The notes beneath the pieces are model-generated. The model searched no databases, was not told where the DNA came from, and was given only the letters and a program-made list of their open reading frames with translations. From positions 1 to 64,000 of the forward strand of contig NZ_JAQQPS010000021.1 in the NCBI RefSeq assembly GCF_036688685.1: a DNA stretch of 64,000 nucleotides, read 5' to 3'. The stretch comes from JALYUM01 sp036688685. Lineage in GTDB: Bacteria > Pseudomonadota > Gammaproteobacteria > Burkholderiales > Burkholderiaceae_D. The translations under genes and the position numbers were made by a program. Position 1 is the first letter of the stretch. Each line of letters opens with the position of its first letter. Below, in pieces: positions 53,522 to 63,349 of the stretch.

Positions 53522-54463
53522 TTAAGTCAGGCAATCGTGCACCGGCGCCAGTGGCGCCGGTACGTACGGGTCGCGCAACGCCGAGCGCAGGTCGATTTCG
53601 ATCGCGCGGCAAATGGCGTCGAGCGGCAAATCGTTCGGTTCGAGGCCGAACGGCTCCTCGATCTCGTCGCCAAGCGCATCGAGACCGAAAAAGGTATAGG
53701 CAACGATGGCCACCACGAATGGCGTCATGAAGCCGATCGAATCGACCAGTCCGAACGGCAACAGGAAACAATACAGGTAGGCGGTGCGGTGCAATAACAG
53801 CGTGTAGGAGAACGGCACCGGGGTATTCCTGATCCGTTCGCAAGCGGCGGCGGCGCCGGTCAGCGCCGACAGGGTGCTGTCGATCGCCACGACCAGGCAA
53901 GGGTCGATGCGGCCCTGTTGCAGGCACAGGCGCAAATCCATGCCCATGGCGAGCATCAGGAAGTCCGGCTTGTGCAGCGCCTGCTGCATCTGCGCCCATT
54001 CGGCCGGCAGCAACAAGGCCTGCATGCCGGCGTGCGATGGCTGGCTGCGCAACAGGTCGCGCAGCGCATGGCTAAAGGCGATGGCCCGGTAGATCATGCG
54101 CACACGCACATCCGTCAAGCCATCGGCGGCCTGGGCCGGCGCCGGATGGTCAATCAGGCTGAGGCACTGGCGCGCCAGATTGCGGCTGCGCAGCACCAGT
54201 TCACCCCACAGCTTGCGCCCTTCCCAGAAGCGGTCGTAGGCGGCGTTATTGCGAAACCCGAGGAAGATCGACAACGGCAAGCCGATCAGCGTGAACGGGA
54301 TCGTCGACAAGGTGATCTTCAGTGCGAACAGATCGCCGTGCGACCAGGTCACGAGGGTGGCGATGCCGATATTGACGAGCAACGCCGGCAAAATGCGCGG
54401 CAACACCGAGCCGCGCAAGGCGAGGAACAATTTGAGCCCGGAGGGCCGCTCGCGTACCATCAT
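53522..54463 (-). CDS. Bestrophin-family anion channel (UPF0187)
   Basis: The 313-residue membrane protein has the bestrophin core: IPFTLIGLPLSIFLGFRNNAAYDRFWEGRK (in two parts, about 55-85) and a C-terminal PFVVAIVAYTFFGLDALGDEIEEPFG-like end with the acidic cluster. Bacterial bestrophins form pentameric ion channels. It is divergent from a MarR-type regulator across a 41-bp palindrome, so it may be one of that regulator's targets. Confidence 0.88.
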   Translation of the reverse strand: MMVRERPSGLKLFLALRGSVLPRILPALLVNIGIATLVTWSHGDLFALKITLSTIPFTLIGLPLSIFLGFRNNAAYDRFWEGRKLWGELVLRSRNLARQCLSLIDHPAPAQAADGLTDVRVRMIYRAIAFSHALRDLLRSQPSHAGMQALLLPAEWAQMQQALHKPDFLMLAMGMDLRLCLQQGRIDPCLVVAIDSTLSALTGAAAACERIRNTPVPFSYTLLLHRTAYLYCFLLPFGLVDSIGFMTPFVVAIVAYTFFGLDALGDEIEEPFGLEPNDLPLDAICRAIEIDLRSALRDPYVPAPLAPVHDCLT

Positions 54464-54503
54464 GGTGTGTCGTTCCGTTGACCAATGGGCCGCAAGACAG
54501 GGG

Positions 54504-54550
54504 TATAATTTACTAGCATGCGAGTGATTTAATCACTCATATGCTAGTAA
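54504..54550 (+). promoter_or_regulatory. -10 box abutting a 41-bp MarR-type operator
   Basis: TATAAT at 54504-54509 touches a near-perfect inverted repeat, 54510-54529 against 54531-54550, around the centre 54530. Of 20 base pairs 18 match; the mismatches are at 54520-54521 against 54539-54540. Outer arms read TTACTAGCAT/ATGCTAGTAA and inner arms GAGTGATT/AATCACTC. The place between promoter and MarR gene fits autorepression, perhaps by two dimers. Confidence 0.75.
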
Positions 54551-54613
54551 GTCAAGCCGTAGGTCCACTGCCAACAGGGCGTTTGCCCACCGCCAAACCA
54601 ATCTGGAGATCAT

Positions 54614-55078
54614 GTGCCCAACCGCTTCACACATCGCAACTTGCCACAGCAGCTACTCAAGGCGCGCGATGCGCTGATGGCGCATTTCCGGCCCATCCTC
54701 AATCACTACGCGCTCAGTGAACAGCAGTGGCGCATCCTGCGTGCGCTCGATGAACACGGCCAGCGCGAGCCGCGCGAACTGTGCGCGCAGTGCCAAATTC
54801 TCAGCAGCAGCATGGCCGGGATCCTGGCGCGCATGGAAGAAACCGGGCTGGTACAGCGCGTCGGCGTCGCGTCCGACCAGCGGCGCGTGCTGGTGCGCCT
54901 GGCGCCGCAGGGAGACGCGCTCATCGATGAGATGGCGCCGCTGATCGAATTGCAGTACCAGTATCTCGAGCAGGCCTTTGGCAAGGCGGCGCTGGAGACG
55001 CTATCGGCTGCGCTCGAAGGCTTTATCGTTGCCCAGGCCAAGCCGGTGCGGCGCGTGGTACTACCAGCATTGCCATAA
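54614..55078 (+). CDS. MarR-family regulator, HpaR/HpcR-like
   Basis: The 154-residue protein has the HpaR-type start (THRNLPQQLLKARDALMAHF), winged helix with ALSEQQWRILRALDEHG and wing SDQRRVLVRLAPQG. HpaR controls homoprotocatechuate (aromatic) catabolism, but no such genes are nearby, so the target may be the divergent bestrophin or distant genes. GTG 54614 follows GGAG by 5 bases. A 41-bp palindrome lies 64 bases upstream. Confidence 0.82.
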   Translation: MPNRFTHRNLPQQLLKARDALMAHFRPILNHYALSEQQWRILRALDEHGQREPRELCAQCQILSSSMAGILARMEETGLVQRVGVASDQRRVLVRLAPQGDALIDEMAPLIELQYQYLEQAFGKAALETLSAALEGFIVAQAKPVRRVVLPALP

Positions 55079-55195
55079 GCGCGACCGCGCAACCGAATTA
55101 CACGTCAGTTACGACCGGGACCAGCGGGCTGTGACGGCGGCGCGCGCCGGACTTTTACGGTATGCTCGCGCATTGCCTGTATCCTGTATCGACCC

Positions 55196-55654
55196 ATGCG
55201 CCTGACCACCTATACCGACTACGCCCTGCGCACGCTGCTGCATGTCGGCACCAACCAGGGCCGGCTGGTGACTGTCGAAGAAATCGCCACGCTGCACGCC
55301 ATCTCCAAAAATCACATCATGAAGGTGGTCCATCAGCTGGGCATGTTTGGTGTCGTCGAAACGGTGCGGGGCCGCAGCGGCAGGCTGCGTCTGGCGCAGC
55401 CTGCCGGCACCATCAATATCGGCGCCGTGGTCCGCTTTACGGAGTCAGATTTCTACATGGCTGCGTGCTTCGATCCGGACGGCGTGCCGTGCGGCCTGCA
55501 CGGCGCGTGCGGTCTGAAACACGTCCCGATCGATGCGACAGCCGCCTGCCTGGCCGTGCTCGATGCGACCACGCTGGCGGACCTGTTGCCCGAGCCGGTG
55601 CCGGCGCATGCGGTGCGGCGGTTTCATCCCCCGCCGCAGAAAATCGAGCACTAG
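55196..55654 (+). CDS. nsrR: Rrf2-family nitric-oxide-sensing repressor
   Basis: The 152-residue protein has the Rrf2 winged helix (LTTYTDYALRTLLHVG; ISKNHIMKVVHQLG) and the iron-sulfur cysteines C91, C99 and C105, spaced as in NsrR. NsrR represses NO-detoxifying genes until NO damages its cluster. It is convergent with the flavohemoglobin gene hmp, the classic NsrR target, with 8 bases between the stops. It ends in TAG. Confidence 0.9.
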   Translation: MRLTTYTDYALRTLLHVGTNQGRLVTVEEIATLHAISKNHIMKVVHQLGMFGVVETVRGRSGRLRLAQPAGTINIGAVVRFTESDFYMAACFDPDGVPCGLHGACGLKHVPIDATAACLAVLDATTLADLLPEPVPAHAVRRFHPPPQKIEH

Positions 55655-55662
55655 CGCGGCGG

Positions 55663-56846
55663 CTATTGCAGCGCGCTGGCCGGCCCGAAAAACGCGCAGT
55701 GCGTCTGCTGTTCCGGCCCCCCCCAGTTCCTGCAGGCTGCGTTTCACCGATTGCATGAACGGCAGCGGGCCGAGGAAATACACGTCCACGTCGCGCGACG
55801 CTGGCATCCATTGCGCAAGCAGCGCCGTGTTCAGATAGCCGCTCGCATCGGCAACCGGCGCCGCCACGTCCGGCTCGCCGTAGCAGTAAAAGCGGCGCAG
55901 CTGCGGATGCTGGTCTGCGAGCGCGTCGACATGGCTGCGGAAGGCATGCACAGCGCTGTTGCGCGCTGCGTGGATGAAATGGACCGCTCGCCCCGCCGCC
56001 AGCGCGGCATCGAGCATCGGCAGCGTGGGCGTAATGCCGACCCCGCCACTGATCAGGACCAGCGGCCGCGTGCCCTCGCACAGCACAAACACACCGGCTG
56101 GCGCAAACAGTTCGACGACATCGCCTGCCGCCACGCGCTCGTGCGGGAAGCGCGACACCTGCCCCGACGTCTCACGCTTGACGCTGATGCGGTAGGTGCT
56201 GCCATTGCTGGCCGCCGAGAGCGAGTACTGGCGCCGCGCCGGCGCACCGTCGACCATGACATGCAGCCCGATGTACTGGCCCGGCATGTGCGCCATCACC
56301 GGCTCGCCGTCCTCGGGCGCCAGCACGAACGAGGTGATCTAGGCGCTCTCGGCCGTTTTGCTGCGCACGACGAAGCGGCGTGCACCGTTCCAGCCGCCCG
56401 CAGCAGCGATCTGTGACGCATAGATGGCCTGCTCGGCGCCCATCAGAAAATCGGCCAGCTGGCCATAGGCCGCACCCCACGCGGCGATGACCTCGTCGGT
56501 GGCAATCTCCGCGCCCAGCACGGCCCGAATGGCTTTCAGGAGCGACGCCCCGACCATGGGATAGTGCGCCGCTTCAATCTGCAGCGACACGTGCTTGTTG
56601 ATGATGGTCGTCACCAGCGGACCAAGCGCTTCCAGCGCGCTCGATATTGCGCGCATACGCCAGCACCGCGTTGGCCAGCGCGCGCTGCTGCACGCCGTCT
56701 TTCTGGTTGGACTGGTTGAAGTACGGGATGACTTCGGGATAGTCGTCGAACAGCGTCAGGTAGAACTGGCGCGTCAGCGCTTCACCGCCGGTCTCAAGGA
56801 GGGGAACGGTGGCGCTGACGATGGCGCGGTGCTGGGGGGACAACAT
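55663..56846 (-). pseudogene. hmp: Flavohemoglobin (nitric oxide dioxygenase) gene with three disruptions
   Basis: From ATG 56846 the globin domain is readable (MLSPQHRAIVSATVPLLE; FNQSNQKDGVQQRAL). A frameshift at about 56639-56643 (after ...YARNI) moves the frame to SALEALGPLVTTIINKHVSL. A TAG at 56339-56341 then interrupts between the globin and FAD domains (AESA-stop-ITSFVLAPEDG). Finally an eight-base G run on this strand (55717-55724), one G too long, shifts the end; with seven G it would read GPEQQTHCAFFGPASALQ, the normal Hmp tail. The FAD/NAD parts (RQYSLSAAS, LISGGVGITPTLPML) are intact. Intact length would be about 394 residues. Hmp turns NO and O2 into nitrate. Confidence 0.82.
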
Positions 56847-56910
56847 AGGGGTGCCTTTCGGGTGAGGTGGCGCATGCAGGTCCCTCAGCCCATGGACAGA
56901 TCGAGCGATC

Positions 56911-58416
56911 CTATTTTTCCCAGTCGCGCGAGCGGTCCACGGCGCGCTGCCAGGTGGCCAGGCGGCACTCGCGCTCGTCCGCGCCCATGGTCGGCTCAAA
57001 CCGGCGCGCCAGGCGCCACTGGCCCTGGATTTCTTCCAGCGAAGCCCAGAATCCGACCGCCAGTCCGGCCAGATACGCCGCGCCCAGCGCCGTGGTTTCC
57101 GTCACCACCGGACGCACCACCGGCACGTTCAGGATGTCGGCCTGGAACTGCATCATCATGTCGTTGCGCGCGCCGCCGCCATCGACCCGCAATTCGGTCA
57201 GGGGAATCGCGGCGTCTTTCTGCATCGCCGTCAGCACATCGACATTCTGGCAGGCCACCCCTTCCAGCGCCGCCCGGGCGATGTGGCCGCGCCCGGTGCC
57301 ACGCGTGATGCCGACCAGGGTGCCGCGCGCGTACGGGTCCCAGTAGGGTGCGCCCAGGCCGGCAAACGCCGGCACGAACACCATGCCGCCGGTATCCGGC
57401 ACGCTCATGGCGAGCGCCTCGACTTCCGACGCATTGCGGATGATGCCCAGGCCGTCGCGCATCCACTGCACGGCGGCGCCGGCGATGAAGGCGCTGCCTT
57501 CGAGCAGATAGTCGGTGCGCGCCGGCCTGCCCTGCCCCGGTTGTTCCAGCGTCCAGCCCACCGTCATCAACAGCCGGTTGCGTGACGCGATCGGCTGCTG
57601 GCCGACGTTCATCAGCATGAAGCAGCCGGTACCATAGGTATTTTTTGCCATGCCCGGCTGCAAACAGGCCTGGCCGAAGGTGGCCGCCTGCTGGTCGCCG
57701 GCGATGCCGGCGATCGGCAGAGCGGCGCCAAACAGCTCGGGCCGGGTATGCGCCGAGACGGCGCTGCTGGGCACAATTTGCGCCAGCAGGCTGCGCGGAA
57801 TTGTCATCAGCGCCAGCAGTTCATCGTCCCAGTCCAGCGTCTCGATATTGAACAGCATGGTGCGCGCCGCGTTGCTGGTGTCGGTGATGTGCGCACCGCT
57901 CATTTTATAGATCAGCCAGGAGTCGACCGTGCCGAAGGCCAGTTCGCCGCGCTCGGCGCGGGCGCGCGCCTCCGGCACGTTGTCGAGCAGCCATTTCAGC
58001 TTGGTTGCCGAAAAATACGCATCGAGTACCAGCCCGGTTTTGCGCTGCACCAGCGGTGCCAGGCCCTGCTCGCTCATCTCCTCGCACAGCGCGGCATTGC
58101 GCCGATCCTGCCAGACAATGGCGTTGGCCACCGGTTCACCGCTGGCGCGGTCCCACAGCACGGTGGTTTCGCGCTGATTGGTCACGCCGATCGCCGCGAT
58201 CTGGGCGGCCGTGACGCCGTGTTCGCGCATGACCTGCTGCGCCACCGCGAGCTGCGAGCGCCAGATGTCATTGGCATCGTGCTCGACCCAGCCCGGCTGC
58301 GGAAAAATCTGGGGAAATTCCTGCTGCGCGCAGGCATGCGGATGACCATCATGGTCAAACAGGATGGCGCGCGAACTGGTCGTGCCCTGGTCCAGGGCGA
58401 GTATGTAATTGGTCAT
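56911..58416 (-). CDS. glpK: Glycerol kinase
   Basis: The 501-residue FGGY kinase has the N-terminal DQGTTSSRAILFDHDG (about 10-25), GWVEHDANDIW, and GGGARNDMMMQFQADIL near the nucleotide site. It makes glycerol-3-phosphate from glycerol and ATP. ATG 58416 is the family start. It is last in the leftward glycerol operon behind the ABC importer and a strong hairpin, and ends in TAG. Confidence 0.93.
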   Translation of the reverse strand: MTNYILALDQGTTSSRAILFDHDGHPHACAQQEFPQIFPQPGWVEHDANDIWRSQLAVAQQVMREHGVTAAQIAAIGVTNQRETTVLWDRASGEPVANAIVWQDRRNAALCEEMSEQGLAPLVQRKTGLVLDAYFSATKLKWLLDNVPEARARAERGELAFGTVDSWLIYKMSGAHITDTSNAARTMLFNIETLDWDDELLALMTIPRSLLAQIVPSSAVSAHTRPELFGAALPIAGIAGDQQAATFGQACLQPGMAKNTYGTGCFMLMNVGQQPIASRNRLLMTVGWTLEQPGQGRPARTDYLLEGSAFIAGAAVQWMRDGLGIIRNASEVEALAMSVPDTGGMVFVPAFAGLGAPYWDPYARGTLVGITRGTGRGHIARAALEGVACQNVDVLTAMQKDAAIPLTELRVDGGGARNDMMMQFQADILNVPVVRPVVTETTALGAAYLAGLAVGFWASLEEIQGQWRLARRFEPTMGADERECRLATWQRAVDRSRDWEK

Positions 58417-58440
58417 AGGATTCAATGATGCATGGAACAA

Positions 58441-58478
58441 CCGCGCCCGGGGTGCGCAGCAAAGCGGCCCGGGCGCGG
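58441..58478 (-). other. Strong hairpin between glpV and glpK
   Basis: CCGCGCCCGGG (58441-58451) and CCCGGGCGCGG (58468-58478) are perfect 11-base inverted copies around a 16-base loop. In the mRNA the stem is followed by only TTGTT, so full termination is unlikely. Such stems after binding-protein genes usually block 3' decay and lower downstream expression. Confidence 0.6.
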
Positions 58479-58503
58479 CGGCGGGTGCGGCAAGTGCCTG
58501 GTG

Positions 58504-60231
58504 TTACCTGACGCGTCCTTCCTTCCAGGCCTGCAGCAGTTTATCGTAGCTGATGGTCTCGCCCTTCGGCTTTTCGTTGGCCAGCTTTTTCCAAGGGGCG
58601 GCGGTATCGGACAGATACTTGTTCGGGTCACCCTTCGGATTGAGCTTCGGGGCGCACGCCTTCATGCCGGCGCGTTGCAGGCGCGCCATGACGTTGTCCA
58701 TTTCCTCGGCCAGGTTGTCCATCGCCGCCTGCGGGGTGCGCTCGCCGGTGACGGCGGTGGCGACGTTCTTCCACCACAGCTGCGCCAGTTTCGGATAGTC
58801 CGGCACGTTGCTGCCGGTTGGCGTCCACGCCACCCGCGCCGGGCTGCGGTAAAACTCGACCAGGCCACCGTATTCCGCCGCATGTTTGGTGAAGTAGTCA
58901 TGCCGGATGTCGGAATCACGAATGAAGGTAACGCCCACGATCGATTTTTTCAGCGAGACCGTTTTCGAGGTGACGAACTGGGCGTACAGCCACGCCGCCG
59001 CCTTGCGGTCGCTCGGGGTCGACTTGAACAGGCCCCAGGAGCCGACGTCCTGGTAACCGTTCTGCATGCCCTCTTTCCAGTACGGGCCGTGCGGCGACGG
59101 CGCCATGCGCCATTTCGGCGAGCCGTCCTTGTTCACGACCGGCAGGCCGGGCTTGGTCATGCCGGCGGTGAAGGCGGTGTACCAGAAAATCTGCTGGGCG
59201 ACCTCGCCCTGGGCCGGCACTGGCCCCGCTTCCGAGAACGTCATGCCGTTGGCCTGCGGCGGCGCATACTTTTTCATCCAGTCGATGTACTTGGTCAGCG
59301 CAAACACAGCCGCCGGCGAATTGGTGGCGCCGCCGCGCGACACCGAGGCGCCCACCGGGGTGCACTTGTCGGCGGCAACCCGGATGCCCCACTCGTCCAC
59401 CGGCAAGCCATTCGGGATGCCCTTGTCGGCCGCGCCAGCCATCGACAGCCAGGCATCGGTGAAACGCCAGCCCAGCGACGGGTCCTTCTTGCCATAGTCC
59501 ATATGGCCGTACACCTTCTTGCCGTCGAGTTCCTTGACGTCATTGGTGAAGAATTCGGCGATGTCTTCATACGCGGACCAGTTTTGCGGCACCCCCAGGT
59601 CATAGCCATACTTGGCCTTGAATTTGGCCTGCAGGTCCTTGCGTGCGAACCAGTCGGCGCGGAACCAGTACAGGTTTGCGAATTGCTGGTCCGGCAGCTG
59701 GTACAGTTTGCCGTCCGGCGCGGTGGTGAAGCTGATGCCAATAAAATCTTTCAGGTCCAGGCCCGGATTGGTGAATTCCTTTCCGGCGCCTTGCATGTAG
59801 TCCGACAGCGGCTCGATGGCGCCGTAACGGTAGTGGGTGCCGATCAGGTCGGAATCGGAAATCCAGCCGTCATAAATGCTTTTGCCGGACTGCATCGAGG
59901 TCTGCAGTTTTTCGACCACGTCGCCTTCCTGGATGATGTCATGGCGCACCTTGATGCCGGTGATTTCCTCGAACGCCTTGGCCAGGGTTTTCGATTCGTA
60001 GACGTGGGTGTCGATCGTTTCCGACACCACGGAAATCTCCTTGATGCCCTTCTTCTTGAGCTTGTCGGCCGCATCCATGAACCATTTCATTTCCGCGAGC
60101 TGCTGCTGGCGGTTCAGGCTCGATGGCTGAAACTCCTTGTCGACCCAGGTTTCGGCCGATTTCTGATCGGCCCATGCAGCGCCGGATAGCAGCATGGCGG
60201 CAGCGGCCAGTACGGATAACTTTGCTTTCAT
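58504..60231 (-). CDS. glpV: Glycerol ABC transporter substrate-binding protein
   Basis: The 575-residue periplasmic protein has a signal peptide (about 1-22, ending AAWA) and is unusually long for a sugar-binding protein, as is typical of GlpV. ITGIKVRHDIIQEGDVVEKL and WISDSDLIGTHYRYG are recognisable parts of the fold. GGAGATGAA before ATG 60231 sets the start. It binds glycerol for the GlpPQST importer, known from Rhizobium. It is encoded after the DUF2160 gene and before glpK. Confidence 0.88.
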   Translation of the reverse strand: MKAKLSVLAAAAMLLSGAAWADQKSAETWVDKEFQPSSLNRQQQLAEMKWFMDAADKLKKKGIKEISVVSETIDTHVYESKTLAKAFEEITGIKVRHDIIQEGDVVEKLQTSMQSGKSIYDGWISDSDLIGTHYRYGAIEPLSDYMQGAGKEFTNPGLDLKDFIGISFTTAPDGKLYQLPDQQFANLYWFRADWFARKDLQAKFKAKYGYDLGVPQNWSAYEDIAEFFTNDVKELDGKKVYGHMDYGKKDPSLGWRFTDAWLSMAGAADKGIPNGLPVDEWGIRVAADKCTPVGASVSRGGATNSPAAVFALTKYIDWMKKYAPPQANGMTFSEAGPVPAQGEVAQQIFWYTAFTAGMTKPGLPVVNKDGSPKWRMAPSPHGPYWKEGMQNGYQDVGSWGLFKSTPSDRKAAAWLYAQFVTSKTVSLKKSIVGVTFIRDSDIRHDYFTKHAAEYGGLVEFYRSPARVAWTPTGSNVPDYPKLAQLWWKNVATAVTGERTPQAAMDNLAEEMDNVMARLQRAGMKACAPKLNPKGDPNKYLSDTAAPWKKLANEKPKGETISYDKLLQAWKEGRVR

Positions 60232-60274
60232 TTCATCTCCATTATTATGAACTTCGACTCGCAAACGCTGGGCG

Positions 60275-60568
60275 TCAGCCCCAACGCATCATCACCAACA
60301 ACAACACAAAACTGAGTCCGGCGCCGATCGCCTGTGGCAGGTCGGTCAGGCCGGTCCATGCCAGGTTGACATAGGCCGCAGTGAGCAAACCAATAAACAG
60401 GCGGTCGCCGCGCGTGGTGGGAATCGGCAGGAATCCCTTGCGTTCGATGCTCGGCGAGCGGATCTGCCAGATCGTCATCCCAGCCAGCATCAGCAATATC
60501 GCAACGAAGAAAATGGCCACCGGTGGGGTCCAGGCCATCCAGCCAAAAAGAGACGCGGTGCTATCCAT
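60275..60568 (-). CDS. DUF2160 small membrane protein of the glycerol importer operon
   Basis: The 97-residue protein has three membrane segments (WTPPVAIFFVAILLMLAGM at about 13-31, and two more to the C-terminus) and the family middle ERKGFLPIPTTRGDRLF. DUF2160 genes sit regularly between glpQ and glpV; their function is unknown and a helper role in transport is presumed. It starts 3 bases after the glpQ stop. Confidence 0.85.
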   Translation of the reverse strand: MDSTASLFGWMAWTPPVAIFFVAILLMLAGMTIWQIRSPSIERKGFLPIPTTRGDRLFIGLLTAAYVNLAWTGLTDLPQAIGAGLSFVLLLVMMRWG

Positions 60569-60571
60569 GTT

Positions 60572-61374
60572 TTATACCCTCCCCATCGCAAAACCCTTGG
60601 CGATGTAATGCCGCACAAACCAGATCACCAGCGCGCCCGGCACGATGGTGAGCACCCCTGCCGCGGCCAGCACGCCCCAGTCCATGCCGGCGGCCGACAC
60701 GGTGCGCGTCATGGTGGCGGCAATCGGTTTCGCGTTGACCGAGGTAAGCGTGCGCGCCAGCAGCAGTTCGACCCAGCTGAACATGAAGCAGAAAAACGCC
60801 GTGACGCCAATCCCGGATTTGATCATTGGCAGAAAAATTTTCACGAAGAAGCGCGGAAAACTGTAGCCGTCGATATACGCCGTTTCGTCGATCTCCTTTG
60901 GAATGCCGGACATGAAGCCCTCCAGGATCCACACCGCCAGCGGCACATTGAACACCATGTGCGCCAGCGCCACGGCCAGGTGGGTGTCCATCAGACCGAC
61001 GGTGGAATACAGCTGGAAGAATGGCAGCAAGAACACGGCCGGCGGCGTCATGCGGTTGGTCAGCAGCCAGAAAAACAGGTGCTTGTCGCCCAGGAAGTTA
61101 TAGCGCGAAAAGGCATAGGCTGCCGGCAGCGCCACCGTGACCGACAACACCATGTTCATGGCGACGTAGATCATCGAGTTGATGTAACCGCTGTACCAGG
61201 ACGGGTCGGTGAAGATCGTCTTGTAGTTGGCGAAGGTGAGTTGCTGCGGCCACAGGCTGAGGGTGCCGACGATTTCCTCGTTGGTCTTGAGCGACATGTT
61301 CAGCATCCAGTAAATCGGCAGCATCGACAGCAGCAGGAACCCCACCAGTAAGGTGGTACTGATTCGTTTGTCCA

Positions 61375-61378
<4 letters not shown>
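60572..61378 (-). CDS. glpQ: Glycerol ABC transporter permease GlpQ
   Basis: The 268-residue MalG-like permease has about six membrane segments and the EAA loop IDETAYIDGYSFPRFFVKIF (about 177-196). ATG 61378 overlaps the glpP stop (ATGATG). It forms the channel with GlpP. Confidence 0.9.
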
Positions 61379-62244
<866 letters not shown>

Positions 62245-62256
62245 GTCATGTCACCC

Positions 62257-63348
62257 TTAGGCCACCCGTTGATCGTTGACGTAGTACAGCGTGCGCTGCT
62301 GCGGAAAGCGCAACCGGACCGTGTTCCCTGCCACTGCCTGCATGGCGCGCAGCTTGGCCGCGACGCGCTGGTCGCCGACCCGGAACTCGGCCAGGAAGTG
62401 GGTGCCCATATTGCGCACCGATAGCACGGTCGCAGGTACCGTGTCGGCGCCGGCATCCGCATCTGCCGCACATTCGACAAACTCGGGCCGTACGCCGAGG
62501 CTGATCTTGCCGTCGGCGCCCGCCAGCGCGGCCTTGGCCGCGCCAGACAAGGCCAGCGCATGCCCGCCCACCCACGCCGCGCCATCCTGCACAGTGCACG
62601 GCAGCAGATTCATGCCGGGGTTGCCAATGAAGTAGCCGACAAAGGTGTGCTCGGGCGCTTCGAACAAGGCCTGGGCGCTGCCGGTCTGCACCACTTCGCC
62701 CTGGGTCATCACGACCACCTGGTCGGCAAAGGTGAGTGCCTCGACCTGGTCATGGGTGACGTAGATCAGCGACAGTTTCAGCTCATGGTGAATTTCCTTG
62801 AGCTTGCGGCGCAGCAGCCATTTCAGGTGCGGGTCGATCACCGTCAGCGGTTCGTCGAACAGCACCGCCGCCACATCCGGGCGCACCAGGCCGCGGCCCA
62901 GCGAAATCTTCTGTTTGGCGTCGACCGAGAGGCCGCTGGCGCGCAGTTTCAGGTCGCTTGACAGTTCCAGCATGGCGGCCACCTGCTGCACCCGGACCCG
63001 GGTTTCGCGCTCTTTCCAGCCACGGTTACGCAGCGGGAAAGCCAGGTTGTCGTACACAGTCATGGTGTCGTAAATCACCGGAAACTGGAACACCTGGGCG
63101 ATATTGCGCGCCTCGGTGGGCAGCGTCGTCACGTCCTTGCCGTCGAACAGGACGCGCCCGTGCGACGGCTTGACCAGGCCGGAGATAATGTTCAGCAGCG
63201 TGGTCTTGCCGCAGCCGGAAGGACCGAGCAGCGCGTAGGCGCCGCCATCGTCCCAGGTTTTGGTCATGGGTTGCAGGGCGTAGTCGCCCGGCGCCGCCGG
63301 GTTTGGACGGTAGGCATGGCCCAGTTCGATCAGGTCGATACGTGCCAC
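62257..63348 (-). CDS. glpT: Glycerol ABC transporter ATPase GlpT
   Basis: The 363-residue ATPase has Walker A GPSGCGKT at 42-49 and Walker B VLFDEPLTVIDPH. The ABC signature is degenerate: SGLSVDAKQKISLGRGL instead of LSGGQQQR. A C-terminal OB-like regulatory domain follows (from about 235). It works as a pair with GlpS; such asymmetric pairs may have one weak hydrolysis site. GTG 63348 directly follows the glpS stop. Confidence 0.88.
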   Translation of the reverse strand: MARIDLIELGHAYRPNPAAPGDYALQPMTKTWDDGGAYALLGPSGCGKTTLLNIISGLVKPSHGRVLFDGKDVTTLPTEARNIAQVFQFPVIYDTMTVYDNLAFPLRNRGWKERETRVRVQQVAAMLELSSDLKLRASGLSVDAKQKISLGRGLVRPDVAAVLFDEPLTVIDPHLKWLLRRKLKEIHHELKLSLIYVTHDQVEALTFADQVVVMTQGEVVQTGSAQALFEAPEHTFVGYFIGNPGMNLLPCTVQDGAAWVGGHALALSGAAKAALAGADGKISLGVRPEFVECAADADAGADTVPATVLSVRNMGTHFLAEFRVGDQRVAAKLRAMQAVAGNTVRLRFPQQRTLYYVNDQRVA

Positions 63349-63349
63349 C

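Noticed and set aside
54478..54483. TTGACC as the -35 of the MarR promoter
   Set aside because: The distance to TATAAT at 54504 is 20 bases, too long for a good sigma-70 promoter.
58432..60189. 585-codon open frame on the plus strand opposite glpV
   Set aside because: It mirrors the glpV gene frame by frame, has no recognisable domain, and glpV is clearly real; long antisense frames are common in high-GC DNA.
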